From assembly GCA_014338185.1 (NCBI GenBank), contig QUBV01000007.1, positions 19,258 through 83,257 of the forward strand: DNA of 64,000 nucleotides. The letters run 5' to 3'. Shown here one piece after another: positions 49,007-59,050 of this stretch. Each line of letters opens with the position of its first letter. Positions within the stretch are counted from its first letter, which is position 1. Below the pieces are notes generated by a model that ran no database searches, was not told the origin of the DNA, and saw nothing but the letters and a program-made list of their open reading frames with translations. The DNA is from Lysobacterales bacterium. Its GTDB lineage: Bacteria > Pseudomonadota > Gammaproteobacteria > Xanthomonadales > Rhodanobacteraceae. A program made the position numbers and the translations under genes.

Positions 49007-50020
49007 ATGATGAGTATCGAAGAGCTCGAAAGCATCGCCCAGGCCATGGTGGCTCCGGGCAAGGGCATCATCGCGATCGACGAATCCACCGGCACGATCA
49101 AGAAGCGGTTCGATTCGGTGGGCGTGCCCAACACCGAGGAAAACCGCCGTGCCTACCGTGAGATGCTGCTGACCGCGCCCAAGCTGTCCGAGCACATCTC
49201 CGGCGCGATCCTGTATGACGAGACGATCCGCCAGGCCACCAAGGCCGGCGTGCCATTCACGCGCATCATGACCGAGGCGGGCATCCTGCCCGGTATCAAG
49301 GTCGACCTCGGCGCCAAGCCGCTGGCCGGTTTCCCGGGTGAACTGGTGACCGAGGGTCTCGACGGCCTGCGCGAGCGCCTGGCCGAGTACGTCAAGCTCG
49401 GCGCCAAGTTTGCCAAGTGGCGTGCGGTGATCACGATCGGCGAGGACACTCCGAGCGGCACCTGCATCGAGGCCAATTCGCATGCGCTCGCGCGCTATGC
49501 GGCGCTGTGCCAGGAAGCGGGCATCGTGCCGATGGTCGAGCCGGAAGTGCTCATGGACGGCGACCACGACATCGACGTGTGCTACGAGGTGACCGAGGCC
49601 ACCCTCCGCTCGCTGTTCGGTGCGCTGTACGAGCACAACGTGCTGCTCGAAGGCACGATCCTCAAGGCCAGCATGGTGGTGTCGGGCAAGGACTGCCCCG
49701 ACCAGGCCGAGGTCGAGGAAGTCGCCGAGATGACGATCCGTTGCCTCAAGGCCGCGGTGCCCGCCAACCTGCCCGGCATCGTGTTCCTGTCGGGCGGGCA
49801 GAGCGACGAGCAGGCCACCGCGCATCTCAACGCGATGAACCAGATGGGCCCGCACCCGTGGCCGCTGTCGTTTTCCTATGGCCGCGCGATGCAGAGCGCC
49901 GCGCTCAAGCTGTGGGCCAAGGACATGCAGGCCAATTTCGCCCAGGCGCAGGGCACCGTGTTCGCGCGTGCGCGCGACAACGGCCTGGCTGCGCTGGGCC
50001 AGTGGAAAAAGTCGGCCTGA
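49007..50020 (+). CDS. fbaB: Fructose-bisphosphate aldolase, class I
   Basis: 337 residues (ATG 49007 and 49010 both possible). Typical of the animal-like class I aldolases: LESIAQAMVAPGKGIIAIDEST, FDSVGVPNTEENRRAYR, KWRAVITIGEDTPS, EPEVLMDGDHD and the Schiff-base Lys in LEGTILKASMVVSG; GIVFLSGGQSDEQA binds phosphate. It splits fructose-1,6-bisphosphate. In Xanthomonadales this gene is normally near pgk and pyk, as here. The usual C-terminal Tyr is not present. Confidence 0.95.
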   Translation: MMSIEELESIAQAMVAPGKGIIAIDESTGTIKKRFDSVGVPNTEENRRAYREMLLTAPKLSEHISGAILYDETIRQATKAGVPFTRIMTEAGILPGIKVDLGAKPLAGFPGELVTEGLDGLRERLAEYVKLGAKFAKWRAVITIGEDTPSGTCIEANSHALARYAALCQEAGIVPMVEPEVLMDGDHDIDVCYEVTEATLRSLFGALYEHNVLLEGTILKASMVVSGKDCPDQAEVEEVAEMTIRCLKAAVPANLPGIVFLSGGQSDEQATAHLNAMNQMGPHPWPLSFSYGRAMQSAALKLWAKDMQANFAQAQGTVFARARDNGLAALGQWKKSA

Positions 50021-50057
50021 TCCGCTGCGCCGCGCATCGCGCGCAGCGTGGAGGCGT

Positions 50058-50084
50058 AAACGGGCGCCATCGGCGCCCGTTTTC
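50058..50084 (+). terminator. Rho-independent terminator after the aldolase gene
   Basis: ACGGGCGCC / GGCGCCCGT with an ATC loop, extended by AA/TT and followed by TTTT. The clearest intrinsic terminator of the window; it also faces the convergent cysK. Confidence 0.9.
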
Positions 50085-50125
50085 GTTGTGGCGCTGCAGG
50101 TGCGCGCCACCGCCCGCGGACTCGC

Positions 50126-51103
50126 TCAGGCGGCGTTCTGCTTGGGCGCATCGAGCGAGGCGAGCCACTCGTCGTCGGAGCCTTCGTTGAAGCCCTCGAA
50201 CAGGAAGGTCGACAGGTAACGCTCGCCGGTGTCGGGCAGCATCGCGAGCAGCACCGACCCTGCGGGCGCGCTTTGCGCGATCCGCAGCGCGGCCGCCGCG
50301 GTCGCGCCCGAGGACAGGCCCACGAACACGCCTTCCTCGGCGGCCAGGCGCCGCGCGGTGTCACGCGCGAGCACGTCGTCGATGAGTTCGACCTGGTGGG
50401 CGACCGTGCGCGACAGCACGCCGGGCAGGAAGTCCGGCGTCCAGCCCTGGATCTTGTGCGGGTTCCAGGCCTGGCCCGACAGCAACGGTGCCGCCGCCGG
50501 CTCGGCCGCCACGATCTTCACTTCCGGCCGTGCCAGACGCAGCACTTCGCCCGCGCCCGTGAGCGTGCCGCCGGTACCCCAGCCGCTGACGAAGAAGTCG
50601 AGCCGCTTGCCCGCGAAGTCGCTGAGGATCTCGGCGCCGGTGGTGCTGCGATGGTAGGCCGGATTGGCCTCGTTCTCGAACTGGCTGGCAAGGAACCAGC
50701 CGTGCTTGCGGGCCAGTTCCTCGGCCTTCTTGACCATGCCCACGCCACGCTCGGCCGCGGCGGTGAGGATCACCTTGCCGCCATAGGCGCGGATCAGCTT
50801 GCGCCGTTCAAGCGAGAACGTCTCGGTCATCACCGCCACGAACTTGTAGCCGCGTGCGGCCGCGATCATCGCCAGCGCCACGCCGGTATTGCCCGAGGTG
50901 GCCTCGACGATGGTGTCGCCGGGCTTGAGCAGGCCACGCGCTTCCGCATCGAGCACGATGCCCAGTGCGAGGCGGTCCTTGACCGAGCCGCCGGGGTTGA
51001 AGGCTTCGACCTTGACATACAGGTCGACGTGCTTGGGCGCGATGCGGTGCAGCTTGACGATGGGCGTGCGACCGACGGCGTCGAGGATGTTCTGGTAGAT
51101 CAT
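50126..51103 (-). CDS. cysK: Cysteine synthase (O-acetylserine sulfhydrylase)
   Basis: 325 residues. The PLP-binding Lys is in FNPGGSVKDRLALG; ATSGNTGVALAMIAA binds the substrate carboxylate; STTGAEI and GWGTGGTLTG bind the PLP phosphate; GLSSGATAAAAL is near the end. It makes cysteine from O-acetylserine and sulfide. It lies 20 bp downstream of cysG in the same direction, so sulfide production and use are co-expressed. Confidence 0.95.
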   Translation of the reverse strand: MIYQNILDAVGRTPIVKLHRIAPKHVDLYVKVEAFNPGGSVKDRLALGIVLDAEARGLLKPGDTIVEATSGNTGVALAMIAAARGYKFVAVMTETFSLERRKLIRAYGGKVILTAAAERGVGMVKKAEELARKHGWFLASQFENEANPAYHRSTTGAEILSDFAGKRLDFFVSGWGTGGTLTGAGEVLRLARPEVKIVAAEPAAAPLLSGQAWNPHKIQGWTPDFLPGVLSRTVAHQVELIDDVLARDTARRLAAEEGVFVGLSSGATAAAALRIAQSAPAGSVLLAMLPDTGERYLSTFLFEGFNEGSDDEWLASLDAPKQNAA

Positions 51104-51123
51104 GGCGGGTCTCCGTGGAAGTG

Positions 51124-52551
51124 TCAGGCGGCGTGGGGCCAGGCCTGGGTCAGGCTGGCGGGAGTGAGCGGCGCTGCGCCGAACCAGTGCAGGGTCGGCG
51201 CGAACGCGGCGACTTCGCCCAGGATCAGCAGGGCCGGCGAGGTGACGTTGTGTGCGCGCGCACGCTGCGGCAGTTCATCGAGCGTGCCCGTGACCACGCG
51301 CTGCTCCGGGCGCGAGCCGTTCTCGATCAGCGCGAACGGCGTGGCGGCGGCGCGACCATGCGCGAGCAGGCGTTCGCGCACGCTCGCGAGCGCGGCCACG
51401 CCCATGTAGATCGCCAGTGTCTGGCGTTCCTGTGCCAGCGCGGCCCAATCCAGCAGGTCGAGCGATTCGCGGCAATGCGCGGTCACCAGACGCACCGATT
51501 GCGCATGCTCGCGATGGGTGAGCGGGATGCCAGCGTAGGCGGCGCACGCGAGCGCCGCAGTGATGCCCGGCACCACCTCGTAGTCGACGCCGTGGCTGCG
51601 CAGGAACTCCAGTTCCTCGCCGCCGCGTCCGAACACGAACGGGTCGCCCCCCTTGAGCCGCACCACGCGACGGCCGGCGCGCACATGCGCGAGCAGCAGC
51701 GCGTGGATCTGGTCCTGGCCGATCGATGGGTGGCCGGCTTCCTTGCCGACCGCGATGCGCTGAGCGTCGCGTCGTGCCAGATCGAGGATCTCGGGTGCGA
51801 CGAGGCGGTCATGCAGGATCACGTCGGCCTCGTTGAGGGCGCGCAGTGCATTGAGCGTGAGCAGGCCGGGGTCGCCCGCGCCGGCGCCCACCAGCACCAC
51901 GCTGCCGCGCGCAGCCGTGCCCTGTGCCTGCAGGCTGCGCTCGAGTGCGCGCTCGGCCTGCTCGGCCTGGGCGCGGCGCAGATGGGCGAGCACCGGGCCG
52001 TTGAGCAGGTTGGTGTAGAAACCGCGGCGCGTCGCCGCGTCGGGTACGTGCTCGCGGATGCGCTCGCGCTGGCGTTGCAGCAGCGCCGCGAGCGGGCCGA
52101 GCGCGGCATCGAGCAGCGCTTCCAGTCGTTGCCGCAGCCAGCGCGCCAGCATTGGCGCGCTGCCACCCGAGGAGATCGCCACCAGCAGCGGCGAGCGATC
52201 CACGATCGCTGGCACATGGCAGCTCGACAGGGCTGCATCGTCGACCACGTTGACGAACAGCCGTCGTTGCAAGGCGTCGGCGGCGATGCGCTGGTTGAGC
52301 GCGGCATCCGCGGTCGCAGCCACCACCAGCCAGCGGCCGTCGAGCCAGTGGCTGGCGTAGCGCTCGGCCTGGTAGTGCAGGCTACCCGCGCGCGCAAGGT
52401 CGGTGATGGCGGGGCCGCTGCGCGGTGCCAACACGGTCACCTCGGCTCCCGCAGCCAGCAACAGCGCGACCTTGCGCGCAGCCACTTCGCCCGCGCCGAC
52501 CACGAGGACCGGGCGTTGGCGCAAGTCGGCGAACAGCGGGAACAAGTGCAT
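51124..52551 (-). CDS. cysG: Siroheme synthase (trifunctional)
   Basis: 475 residues from ATG 52551, whose first residues ([27 protein letters not shown]) match the family start. The N-terminal half is a precorrin-2 dehydrogenase/ferrochelatase ([19 protein letters not shown]). The C-terminal half is uroporphyrinogen III methyltransferase ([63 protein letters not shown]). It makes siroheme, the cofactor of the sulfite reductase encoded by cysI in this window. Confidence 0.95.
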   Translation of the reverse strand: MHLFPLFADLRQRPVLVVGAGEVAARKVALLLAAGAEVTVLAPRSGPAITDLARAGSLHYQAERYASHWLDGRWLVVAATADAALNQRIAADALQRRLFVNVVDDAALSSCHVPAIVDRSPLLVAISSGGSAPMLARWLRQRLEALLDAALGPLAALLQRQRERIREHVPDAATRRGFYTNLLNGPVLAHLRRAQAEQAERALERSLQAQGTAARGSVVLVGAGAGDPGLLTLNALRALNEADVILHDRLVAPEILDLARRDAQRIAVGKEAGHPSIGQDQIHALLLAHVRAGRRVVRLKGGDPFVFGRGGEELEFLRSHGVDYEVVPGITAALACAAYAGIPLTHREHAQSVRLVTAHCRESLDLLDWAALAQERQTLAIYMGVAALASVRERLLAHGRAAATPFALIENGSRPEQRVVTGTLDELPQRARAHNVTSPALLILGEVAAFAPTLHWFGAAPLTPASLTQAWPHAA

Positions 52552-52560
52552 GAAAGTGGC

Positions 52561-52582
52561 CGTATGGATGGCTGGATGTCCC
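52561..52582. promoter_or_regulatory. Octamer-repeat site upstream of cysG
   Basis: Two 8-bp-spaced copies of TGGATG (TATGGATG then GCTGGATG) followed by TCC, 10 bp outside the cysG start. A near-identical TATGGATGTCC exists on the minus strand upstream of cysJ (59051-59072). Confidence 0.4.
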
Positions 52583-52692
52583 ATGCTCCGCCGCCATGGC
52601 GCGGTGCGGAAATGACCGTTGGCGTCGGCCATATGCCGCCACGGCATGATGCGATGCAGCGGCCGCGCCACGCCATCGGCCTATTGGCGTGG

Positions 52693-52710
52693 CCATCTAG
52701 ACGTCCAAAT
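52693..52710. promoter_or_regulatory. MET-box-like octamer site upstream of the CysB-like gene
   Basis: CCATCTAGACGTCCAAAT contains AGACGTCC, 7 of 8 bases of the MetJ octamer AGACGTCT. No MetJ gene is seen in the window, so the protein that binds is unknown. Confidence 0.4.
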
Positions 52711-52866
52711 AATCTTCGGTTATGCTCGCGGCACCCATGTTCCGACCCATACTGGTCGCCCCGAGGCAGACGCGATGAAACACGCCCCCTGCAAGCGAAT
52801 GTGTTGTCGTCGCGCGCCGCCTTGCCGTGCCCATCCCAACCTGCGATGCCCACTGGACTCCGGATC

Positions 52867-53853
52867 ATGACCCTCGCCCAACTGCGTTACCTCATCGCCA
52901 TTGCCGATTCCGGCCTCAACATCACGCTTGCCGCCGAGCGCGTCCATGCGACGCAGCCGGGGCTGAGCAAGCAGCTCAAGCAACTGGAAGAAGAACTCGG
53001 CTTCACCCTGTTCACGCGCCGCGGCAAGAGCCTGGATGCCGTCACCGCCGCCGGCGCCACGGTCATCGAGCGCGCGCGCATCATCGTGGCCGAGGCCGCC
53101 AACATCCGCGCACTGGCCGCCAACCTGCGCAACGAGGCGCACGGCGACCTGCGCATCGCCACCACCCACACCCAGGCGCGCTATGCCTTGCCGGGCGCGA
53201 TCGCGGGCCTGCGCAAGCGCTTCCCCGATGTCGGGGTGCACCTGCAACCGGGTGGCGATGCCGAGATCCTCGAATTGCTCGATCGCGGCGAGACCGATCT
53301 CGCGGTCATCTCCACCGCGGGCCATCGACCCGAAGGGCTGGCGCTGCCGGTGTATCGCTGGGAGCGCGTTGCGCTGGTGCCGCGCGGCCACGCGCTGACC
53401 AAGCTCGGCCGTGCGCCGACGCTGGCCGACCTCGCGGCCTTCCCGCTGGTGAGCTATGAGTCCTCGCTCAAGCCCGATTCGTCGCTGCGGCGAGCGTTCG
53501 AAGGCGCCGGACTCGAACTCAAGCTCGCCTTCACCGCGCGTGATGCCGATCTCATCCGCACCTATGTCGGTGCGGGCCTGGGCGTGGGCATCCTGGCCGA
53601 GATGGCGCTCGATGCCGGCGATCGCGAACTGGTGGCACTGCCGATCGACGGGCCGCTGCCCAGCTGCACGACCTGGATCGTGCTGCGCCGCGACCGCGTA
53701 CTGCGCGACTACGCGCTCGAGTTCATCGCCCGCCTCGCGCCGCAGCTCGATCGACGCGACGTACGCCGCGCCTTCGACCACGGCATCGCCGCCGACCAGT
53801 GGCCCGCGCCACCGCGCTGGCGCGAGCTCGACGCCGCACGCCTCGCCGCCTGA
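52867..53853 (+). CDS. cysB: LysR-family regulator, CysB/Cbl-like
   Basis: 328 residues from ATG 52867. The N-terminal helix-turn-helix (LAQLRYLIAIADSGLNITLAAERVHATQPGLSKQLKQLEEELG) has the long N-terminal form of CysB-type regulators; the effector domain follows (LRIATTHTQARYALPGAI, the TTHTQARY phrase being CysB-specific; AVISTAGHRP). CysB activates sulfate assimilation genes when N-acetylserine is bound. Its position among cysK, cysG and cysHIJ agrees. It faces away from cysG, with a shared control region. Confidence 0.92.
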   Translation: MTLAQLRYLIAIADSGLNITLAAERVHATQPGLSKQLKQLEEELGFTLFTRRGKSLDAVTAAGATVIERARIIVAEAANIRALAANLRNEAHGDLRIATTHTQARYALPGAIAGLRKRFPDVGVHLQPGGDAEILELLDRGETDLAVISTAGHRPEGLALPVYRWERVALVPRGHALTKLGRAPTLADLAAFPLVSYESSLKPDSSLRRAFEGAGLELKLAFTARDADLIRTYVGAGLGVGILAEMALDAGDRELVALPIDGPLPSCTTWIVLRRDRVLRDYALEFIARLAPQLDRRDVRRAFDHGIAADQWPAPPRWRELDAARLAA

Positions 53854-53860
53854 CCCAAAC

Positions 53861-53880
53861 CCGGGTCAGAGTCGAGTTTT
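53861..53880. repeat. Left inverted end of the RAYT unit
   Basis: CCGGGTCAGAGTCGAGTTTT. Matched by its near reverse complement at 54683-54705, on the other side of the transposase gene. Confidence 0.7.
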
Positions 53881-54597
53881 GCCAGTCTCGGGCAGGTCCG
53901 TGGTCTCGTTCGAGCCTTTCCTCGGCCGCCCGATTTTCTTCGGTCCGAACCTCATGCCCAGCTGTGCCTCGAGGCCACGGACGAACCCGTCCGATCCCAG
54001 CACTCGCTGACACTGGATGTGTCGGCGAATGGCAGAGGTCTCGTTCGCGTCGACGGGTTGCATGACCCAGGCCCGGTAGTTGCGCCGCTGCACTTCTGGC
54101 GTGCTGCCGAAGTTCGCCAGCACCGGATGCGGGGTGATCATCGGGTCGTGCGCGCCCAGGGCATGGTGTCGATGGCTCGACCACCGGTAGTCGGCAGGAT
54201 CGGCAACCATGTTTGCGCGAACCGGATTGAGCTCGATATAGCGGTGACACTGCAGCAAGTAGGGTTCGTCGGCAACGACGCATGCCTTGTAGCGACCCTC
54301 CCACAGCGTTCCGGTTCGACCGTATCGATCATTGAAGTAGCGGACATAGCGTCGTCCAAGCGCTTGCATGGCGCGCCCGACACCGCCCGGGCTGGATGGC
54401 GTGATCAACAGGTGCACGTGGTTGCTCATCAGGACGTGGGCGTGTATCGCGCAACCTTCATGCAACGTGATTTCACGCAGGTCCTGCAGGTATCGCACAT
54501 GATCTATCGCGGCGAGGAAGCATGGCTGGCGATCGTTGCCACGCTGGATCACATGTTGGGTGATGCCGGGAAGGTCAAGTCGTGGGGGGCGCGGCAT
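53866..54597 (-). CDS. REP-associated tyrosine transposase (Y1_Tnp/RAYT)
   Basis: 243 residues. Family start PRPPRLDLPGITQHVIQRGND; metal-binding HUH motif in SNHVHLLITPS; catalytic Tyr in CHRYIELNPVRA; late WSSHRHHALG. RAYTs are single-strand transposases that maintain and move REP palindromes. The gene is intact. It is bounded by inverted GGGTCAGAGTCG ends and lies between the CysB-like gene and cysH, a probable insertion in the cys region. It uses many more non-GC3 codons than its neighbours. Confidence 0.92.
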   Translation of the reverse strand: MPRPPRLDLPGITQHVIQRGNDRQPCFLAAIDHVRYLQDLREITLHEGCAIHAHVLMSNHVHLLITPSSPGGVGRAMQALGRRYVRYFNDRYGRTGTLWEGRYKACVVADEPYLLQCHRYIELNPVRANMVADPADYRWSSHRHHALGAHDPMITPHPVLANFGSTPEVQRRNYRAWVMQPVDANETSAIRRHIQCQRVLGSDGFVRGLEAQLGMRFGPKKIGRPRKGSNETTDLPETGKTRL

Positions 54598-54682
54598 GCT
54601 GCAATCCTTGCAAGGTCGGATTGGAGCATGCTGGCCGCGGCCTGCAGTTCCGTCTGTGGGTGCCGGGCGGGTGTGTGCGTAG

Positions 54683-54705
54683 GAAAAAGGCGACTCTGAC
54701 CCCGG
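54683..54705. repeat. Right inverted end of the RAYT unit
   Basis: GAAAAAGGCGACTCTGACCC followed by CGG; the reverse complement of its core is GGGTCAGAGTCG, identical to the left end. The stop of cysH lies 2 bp beyond it. Confidence 0.7.
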
Positions 54706-54706
54706 A

Positions 54707-55429
54707 TTAGATCTCGAGGTGCAGCCCGCACTCGCGCTTGAGGCCGAAGAAGCGCGTGTCTTCGGCCGTCATGCCGGGTTCGAGTCGGCGCGTGGTGTGC
54801 ACGTCACCGATCGACACGTAGCCTTCGTCCCACAGCGGGTGGTAGGGCAGGTCGTGGCGGGCGAGGTACTGGCCCACGTCGCGATCGCTCCAGTCGGCAA
54901 TCGGGTGGGCCTTCCAGCGCCCGTTGCGCAGTTCGAGGAAGGCGCGCTCGGCGCGCGAGGCCGACTGGGTGCGGCGCAGACCCGACAGCCAGCTGCGGGC
55001 GTCCAGTTCCGCGAGCGCGCGCTGCATCGGCTCCACCTTGGCCAGGCGGTTGTAGCGCTCGATGCCTTCCAGCCCCTGTTCCCACAGGCGGCCGTGACGT
55101 GCCTCCAGCCACGCGGCGCCCAGGGGCGGGCGGTAGACCTTGAGGTTGAGTCCGAGCCGTTCGGTAAGCGTGTCGGCGAAGCGATAGGTCTCGGCAAACA
55201 GGTAGCCGGTATCGATGAGGATCACCGGCATGTCCGGATCGCGCGAGGCGACCAGGTGCAGCATCGCGGCCGCCTGTGCGCCGAAGCTCGACGACAGCAC
55301 CTGCTGCCGCGGCAACGCGCGCAGCATCCAGTCCACGCGCTGCTCGGCGTCCAGCGTGGCCAGGTGTGCGTTGAGCGCGGCCAGCGCCGTGGGTTGGCTG
55401 GCGGCGGTATCGAGGTCGGGCAGCTTCAT
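54707..55429 (-). CDS. cysH: Phosphoadenylyl-sulfate (PAPS/APS) reductase
   Basis: 240 residues. Phosphate-binding [30 protein letters not shown], the substrate loop ([12 protein letters not shown]), and the C-terminal catalytic KRECGLH. The paired Cys motifs of [4Fe-4S] APS reductases are absent, so PAPS is the likely substrate, reduced to sulfite with thioredoxin. The start overlaps the cysI stop by 4 bp. Confidence 0.95.
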   Translation of the reverse strand: MKLPDLDTAASQPTALAALNAHLATLDAEQRVDWMLRALPRQQVLSSSFGAQAAAMLHLVASRDPDMPVILIDTGYLFAETYRFADTLTERLGLNLKVYRPPLGAAWLEARHGRLWEQGLEGIERYNRLAKVEPMQRALAELDARSWLSGLRRTQSASRAERAFLELRNGRWKAHPIADWSDRDVGQYLARHDLPYHPLWDEGYVSIGDVHTTRRLEPGMTAEDTRFFGLKRECGLHLEI

Positions 55430-57111
55430 GCGCTTGCCTGCACGGGGTCGGCAGCGGGTTCGACCACGCCGCTGCGCACGAGGAAGTCGCCAAAGCCTTC
55501 ATCCGGTGCGCGCCCGGCCGCGTAGCGCGCGAACAGGGCATCGAGTTCGGCGAGGATGTCGCCTTCGGCGATGTTGTCGCGGTACAGGCGATTGAGGCGG
55601 CGGCCGCCGAAGTCGGCACCCAGGCGCAGGTCGTAGCGGCCCGGCGCGCGGCCGATCAGCGCGATCTCGCCCAGATAGGGCCGCGCGCATCCATTGGGGC
55701 AGCCCGACACGCGCAGGCCGATCGGCGCATCGGCGAGGCCGTGGCTCGCCAGCAACGCTTCGAGCTTGTCGAGCAGACTCGGCAGGTAGCGCTCGGCCTC
55801 GGCCATCGCCAGCCCGCAGGTGGGCAGCGCGACGCATGCGATCGCGTGGCGGCGGATGCCGCTGCCGCGCCGCCACGCATCCAGGCCATGCTCGCGCACC
55901 AGCGCGTCGATGCGCTCGCGCTCGCCGGGCTCGACGTTGGCGATGATGAGGTTCTGGTTGCAGGTGAGGCGGATATCGCCGCGATGGACCCGGGCGATCT
56001 CGCGCATGCCGGTGAGCCAGGCCGCGCCGGGCTTGTCCGCGATGCGGCCGGACTCGACCGCGAGCGTGAGGTGCCAGCGGCCGTCGCTGCCTTCGAGCCA
56101 GCCGTGGCGGTCGCCGTTGTGGTCGAACTTGAAGTCGCGCGCCGGCGCCAGCGCAAACCCAAGGCGCTGTTCGAGTTCGGCCACGAAGGTGTCCACGCCG
56201 CGGCGATCGAGCGTGTATTTCAGGCGCGCATGCCTGCGCTCGCAACGATCGCCCCAGTCGCGCTGGATCGCGATGACCTGTTCGGCCAGCGCGAGCACGC
56301 GCTCGGGCGGCACGAAGCCGATCAGCGTGCCCAGGCGCGGATAGGTGCTCGCATCGCCCGCGGTGGCGCCCATGCCGCCGCCGACCGCGACGTTGAAACC
56401 GACTAGTTCGCCCCGTTCGATGATCGCGATGAGGCCGAGGTCCTGCGCGAACACATCGATGTCGTTGGTCGGCGGGATGGCGACGCCGATCTTGAACTTG
56501 CGCGGCAGGTAGGTGGGTCCGTACAGCGGCTCACTCTCCTCGCCGCCGGCGACCTTGTTCTCGTCGAGCCAGATCTCGTGGTAGGCGCGCGTCCTGGGCA
56601 GGAACTGCTCGGACAGGCGTCGGGCCCAGTCCCAGGCGATTGCGTGCGCGGCCGACTCCACGGGGTTGACCGAGGCGACCACGTTGCGGTTGACGTCGCC
56701 GCAGGCCGCGACCGTGCTCGACAGATTGGCGTTGATCGCGGCGATGGTGGCCTTGAGCTCGCGCTTGAGCACGCCGTGCAGCTGGAAGGTCTGGCGCGTG
56801 GTGATGCGCAGGCTGCCGTTGGCGTATTCGCGCGCGATCGCGTCGAAGTTGAGCCATTGCTGCGGCGTGACCACGCCACCGGGCAGGCGCGCGCGAATCA
56901 TGAACGAATAGGCCGGTTCGAGCTTCTGCAGCCGGCGTTCCTCGCGCAGGTCGCGGTCATCCTGCTGGTAGCTGCCGTGGAACTTGAGCACGCGGTTGTC
57001 GCCGTGGCTGATCGCGCCGGTGACCGGATCGGCCAGCGATTCGACCAGTGTGCCGCGCAGCAGGCGGCTGGCGGCCTTGATGTGTTCGACGTCGGACAGT
57101 TGAGGGCTCAT
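55426..57111 (-). CDS. cysI: Sulfite reductase hemoprotein (beta subunit)
   Basis: 561 residues, full length. Two ferredoxin-like/siroheme repeats: [14 protein letters not shown], a first-half signature ([11 protein letters not shown]), the arginine and lysine cluster for sulfite, and the [4Fe-4S]-siroheme cysteines in the C-terminal half ([15 protein letters not shown] and [13 protein letters not shown]). It reduces sulfite to sulfide with six electrons from the CysJ flavoprotein. It lies 105 bp after cysJ. Confidence 0.96.
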   Translation of the reverse strand: MSPQLSDVEHIKAASRLLRGTLVESLADPVTGAISHGDNRVLKFHGSYQQDDRDLREERRLQKLEPAYSFMIRARLPGGVVTPQQWLNFDAIAREYANGSLRITTRQTFQLHGVLKRELKATIAAINANLSSTVAACGDVNRNVVASVNPVESAAHAIAWDWARRLSEQFLPRTRAYHEIWLDENKVAGGEESEPLYGPTYLPRKFKIGVAIPPTNDIDVFAQDLGLIAIIERGELVGFNVAVGGGMGATAGDASTYPRLGTLIGFVPPERVLALAEQVIAIQRDWGDRCERRHARLKYTLDRRGVDTFVAELEQRLGFALAPARDFKFDHNGDRHGWLEGSDGRWHLTLAVESGRIADKPGAAWLTGMREIARVHRGDIRLTCNQNLIIANVEPGERERIDALVREHGLDAWRRGSGIRRHAIACVALPTCGLAMAEAERYLPSLLDKLEALLASHGLADAPIGLRVSGCPNGCARPYLGEIALIGRAPGRYDLRLGADFGGRRLNRLYRDNIAEGDILAELDALFARYAAGRAPDEGFGDFLVRSGVVEPAADPVQASA

Positions 57112-57216
57112 GGCGATGGCTCGATGCGGATGGGAACGGCGCCAGCGGGGCGACGGCCGGGTGACCGGTGCGCCGGGCGACAGGCATCGCCCACGCCGCG
57201 CCGGCGCAGTGCGTGC

Positions 57217-59034
57217 TCAGTAGACATCGCGTGCATAGCGTCCCGCCTCGGCCAGTTCGGTCAGGTACGCGTCGGCGCGCTCCGCATCCACGCCGCCATG
57301 ACTGGCCACGATCCCGACCAGTGCCGCATGCACGTCGCGCGCCATGCGGCCGGCGTCGCCGCACACATACACGTGCGCGCCGCCTTCGAGACGTGCGTAC
57401 AGCTCGCGCCCGTGCTCGCGCAGACGGTCCTGCACGTAGGTCCTCGTGCCGTCGCGCGAGAAGGCCAGGTCGAGGCGGTCGAGGCTGCCCTCGCGCAAGG
57501 CTTCCTGCCACTCGGTCTGGTAGAGGAATTCGCTGTGGAAATGCCGATTGCCGAACACCAGCCAGTTGCGGCCGCTCGCGCCGGTCTCACGCCGCTCCTG
57601 CACGAACCCGCGAAACGGTGCCACCCCGGTGCCGGGGCCGATCATGATGATGTCGCGGGCCGGGTCGAGCGGCAGGCGGAAGCGTTCGTTGCGCTCGATG
57701 TAGACCGGCACCTGCGAGGTGTCGTCGGCCTGCGCGAGATGGTGCGAGGCCGCGCCGACGTGGCGGTGCCCGAACGCCTCGTAGTCGACCACGCCGACGG
57801 TGAGGTGCACCTCCTCGCCCACGGCCTTGCGGCTGGAGGCGATCGAGTACAGGCGTGGGGTGAGTGGGCGCAGCGCCGCGACCAGATCGCCCGCCGACCA
57901 GGTGGCCGGATGGGCCCGCAGCAGGTCGAGCGGCTGGTGGCTGTCGAGCAATCGCGCAAGCGCTTCGCGCTGGTCGGCTTCGAGCAGGCGCTTGAGCTCG
58001 GTGTTGTTGCCGCGCTCGGCCTGCGCCGCGATCAGCGGTCGCGCCAGGCGCGTGAGCTCGCGCTCGCGCGTGAGCCACTGGCGCAGCGGCAGGCTGCGCC
58101 CCGCATGTGCGACGAGTTCCTCGCCATCGAGCGCGAGCGTGGCCAGCAGGTCGTCGACCAGCCATGCGGGATTGACCGGCCACACGCCCAGTGCATCGCC
58201 GGGTTCGTAGTCCAGGCCCGAGCCCTCCAGCGCGAGTTCGATGTGGCGCACGTCGCGTGCGCAGTCGCGCGCGACGATGCGCTGGTTGGCCAGCACGGGC
58301 GCCGCGAACGGACGCTCGCGCGTCCAGGCGCTCGAGGCCACCGGCGCGGCACTGCGCAGTGGCGTCACGGTCGCCACGTGCGGCTGCGCCGGCTTGAGCC
58401 GTTCGCGGACGAGGCCGAGTGCGCGCTCCAGCCACGGGCTTGCCACTGTGTCGATGTCGAGGTCGGCCTCGCCCAGCGCAAGCAGCGGCGTGGCCCCGAG
58501 CTCGGCCAGGCGCGCATCGATGCGCCGGCCGGTCACGCAGAACTGTGGGTAGCTCGAGTCGCCCAGTGCCAGCACGCCGTAGTGCAGGTCGGGCAGGCGC
58601 GGCGCGCGCTTGCTGGCGAGGAAGTCGATGAAGCCGCGCGCATCGTCGGGCGGATCGCCATCGCCTTGGGTGCTGACCACCACCACCAGCAGGCGCTCCT
58701 GCTTGAGCTCACGCTGCGGATAGGCGCCGGTGCGCAGCACCCGCACCGCAAGGCCGGCGGCTTCGGCATCGCGTGCGAGGCGTTCGGCCACGCGCCGCGA
58801 ATTGCCGGTTTGGCTGCCATAGACGATGGTGAGGCGCTCCTGCGTCCCGGCCTCGGCCACTGGCGCGATGTGGGCCGATGCGCCTCCGGCCGTGCCCGCT
58901 GCGCGCGCGAGCGCGGCCGCGTAGCCCGACAGCCACCACAGCGCCGCGGCGTCGAGGCCCTCGAGCAGGGGCAGCAGCGCTGCCGACTTGGCCTCGGACA
59001 ACGGCAACAGTGGCAGCGGCGTGACGGCAGACAT
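57217..59034 (-). CDS. cysJ: Sulfite reductase flavoprotein (alpha subunit)
   Basis: 605 residues. A flavodoxin domain (about 60-200: TIVYGSQTGNSRRVAERLA, STQGDGDPPDDAR, LGDSSYPQFC) is followed by the FAD domain (RLYSIASSRK, HLTVGVVDYEAFG, GVASHHLA-like region) and the NADPH domain (IMIGPGTGVAPFRGFVQERRE, YVCGDAGRMARDVHAAL, ending in GRYARDVY). It passes electrons from NADPH through FAD and FMN to CysI. First gene of the cysJIH operon, with an octamer-repeat site 17 bp upstream. Confidence 0.96.
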   Translation of the reverse strand: MSAVTPLPLLPLSEAKSAALLPLLEGLDAAALWWLSGYAAALARAAGTAGGASAHIAPVAEAGTQERLTIVYGSQTGNSRRVAERLARDAEAAGLAVRVLRTGAYPQRELKQERLLVVVVSTQGDGDPPDDARGFIDFLASKRAPRLPDLHYGVLALGDSSYPQFCVTGRRIDARLAELGATPLLALGEADLDIDTVASPWLERALGLVRERLKPAQPHVATVTPLRSAAPVASSAWTRERPFAAPVLANQRIVARDCARDVRHIELALEGSGLDYEPGDALGVWPVNPAWLVDDLLATLALDGEELVAHAGRSLPLRQWLTRERELTRLARPLIAAQAERGNNTELKRLLEADQREALARLLDSHQPLDLLRAHPATWSAGDLVAALRPLTPRLYSIASSRKAVGEEVHLTVGVVDYEAFGHRHVGAASHHLAQADDTSQVPVYIERNERFRLPLDPARDIIMIGPGTGVAPFRGFVQERRETGASGRNWLVFGNRHFHSEFLYQTEWQEALREGSLDRLDLAFSRDGTRTYVQDRLREHGRELYARLEGGAHVYVCGDAGRMARDVHAALVGIVASHGGVDAERADAYLTELAEAGRYARDVY

Positions 59035-59050
59035 GCAGCGGACTCCGTTT

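Larger units (their letters stand above)
52552..52866. other. Divergent control region of cysG and the CysB-like gene
   Basis: 315 bp between divergent starts. It holds TGGATG-containing octamer-like repeats at 52561-52582 and CCATCTAGACGTCCAAAT at 52693-52710, similar to sites upstream of cysJ. TTATGCT near 52719 may be a -10 box for the regulator. Confidence 0.5.
53861..54705. mobile_element. RAYT transposable unit
   Basis: An 845-bp unit: two inverted ends with a shared GGGTCAGAGTCG core and a T/A-rich flank (AGTTTT; AAAAAGG on the other side), enclosing one intact HUH transposase. No target-site duplication is evident, as expected for this single-strand mechanism. Confidence 0.65.
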
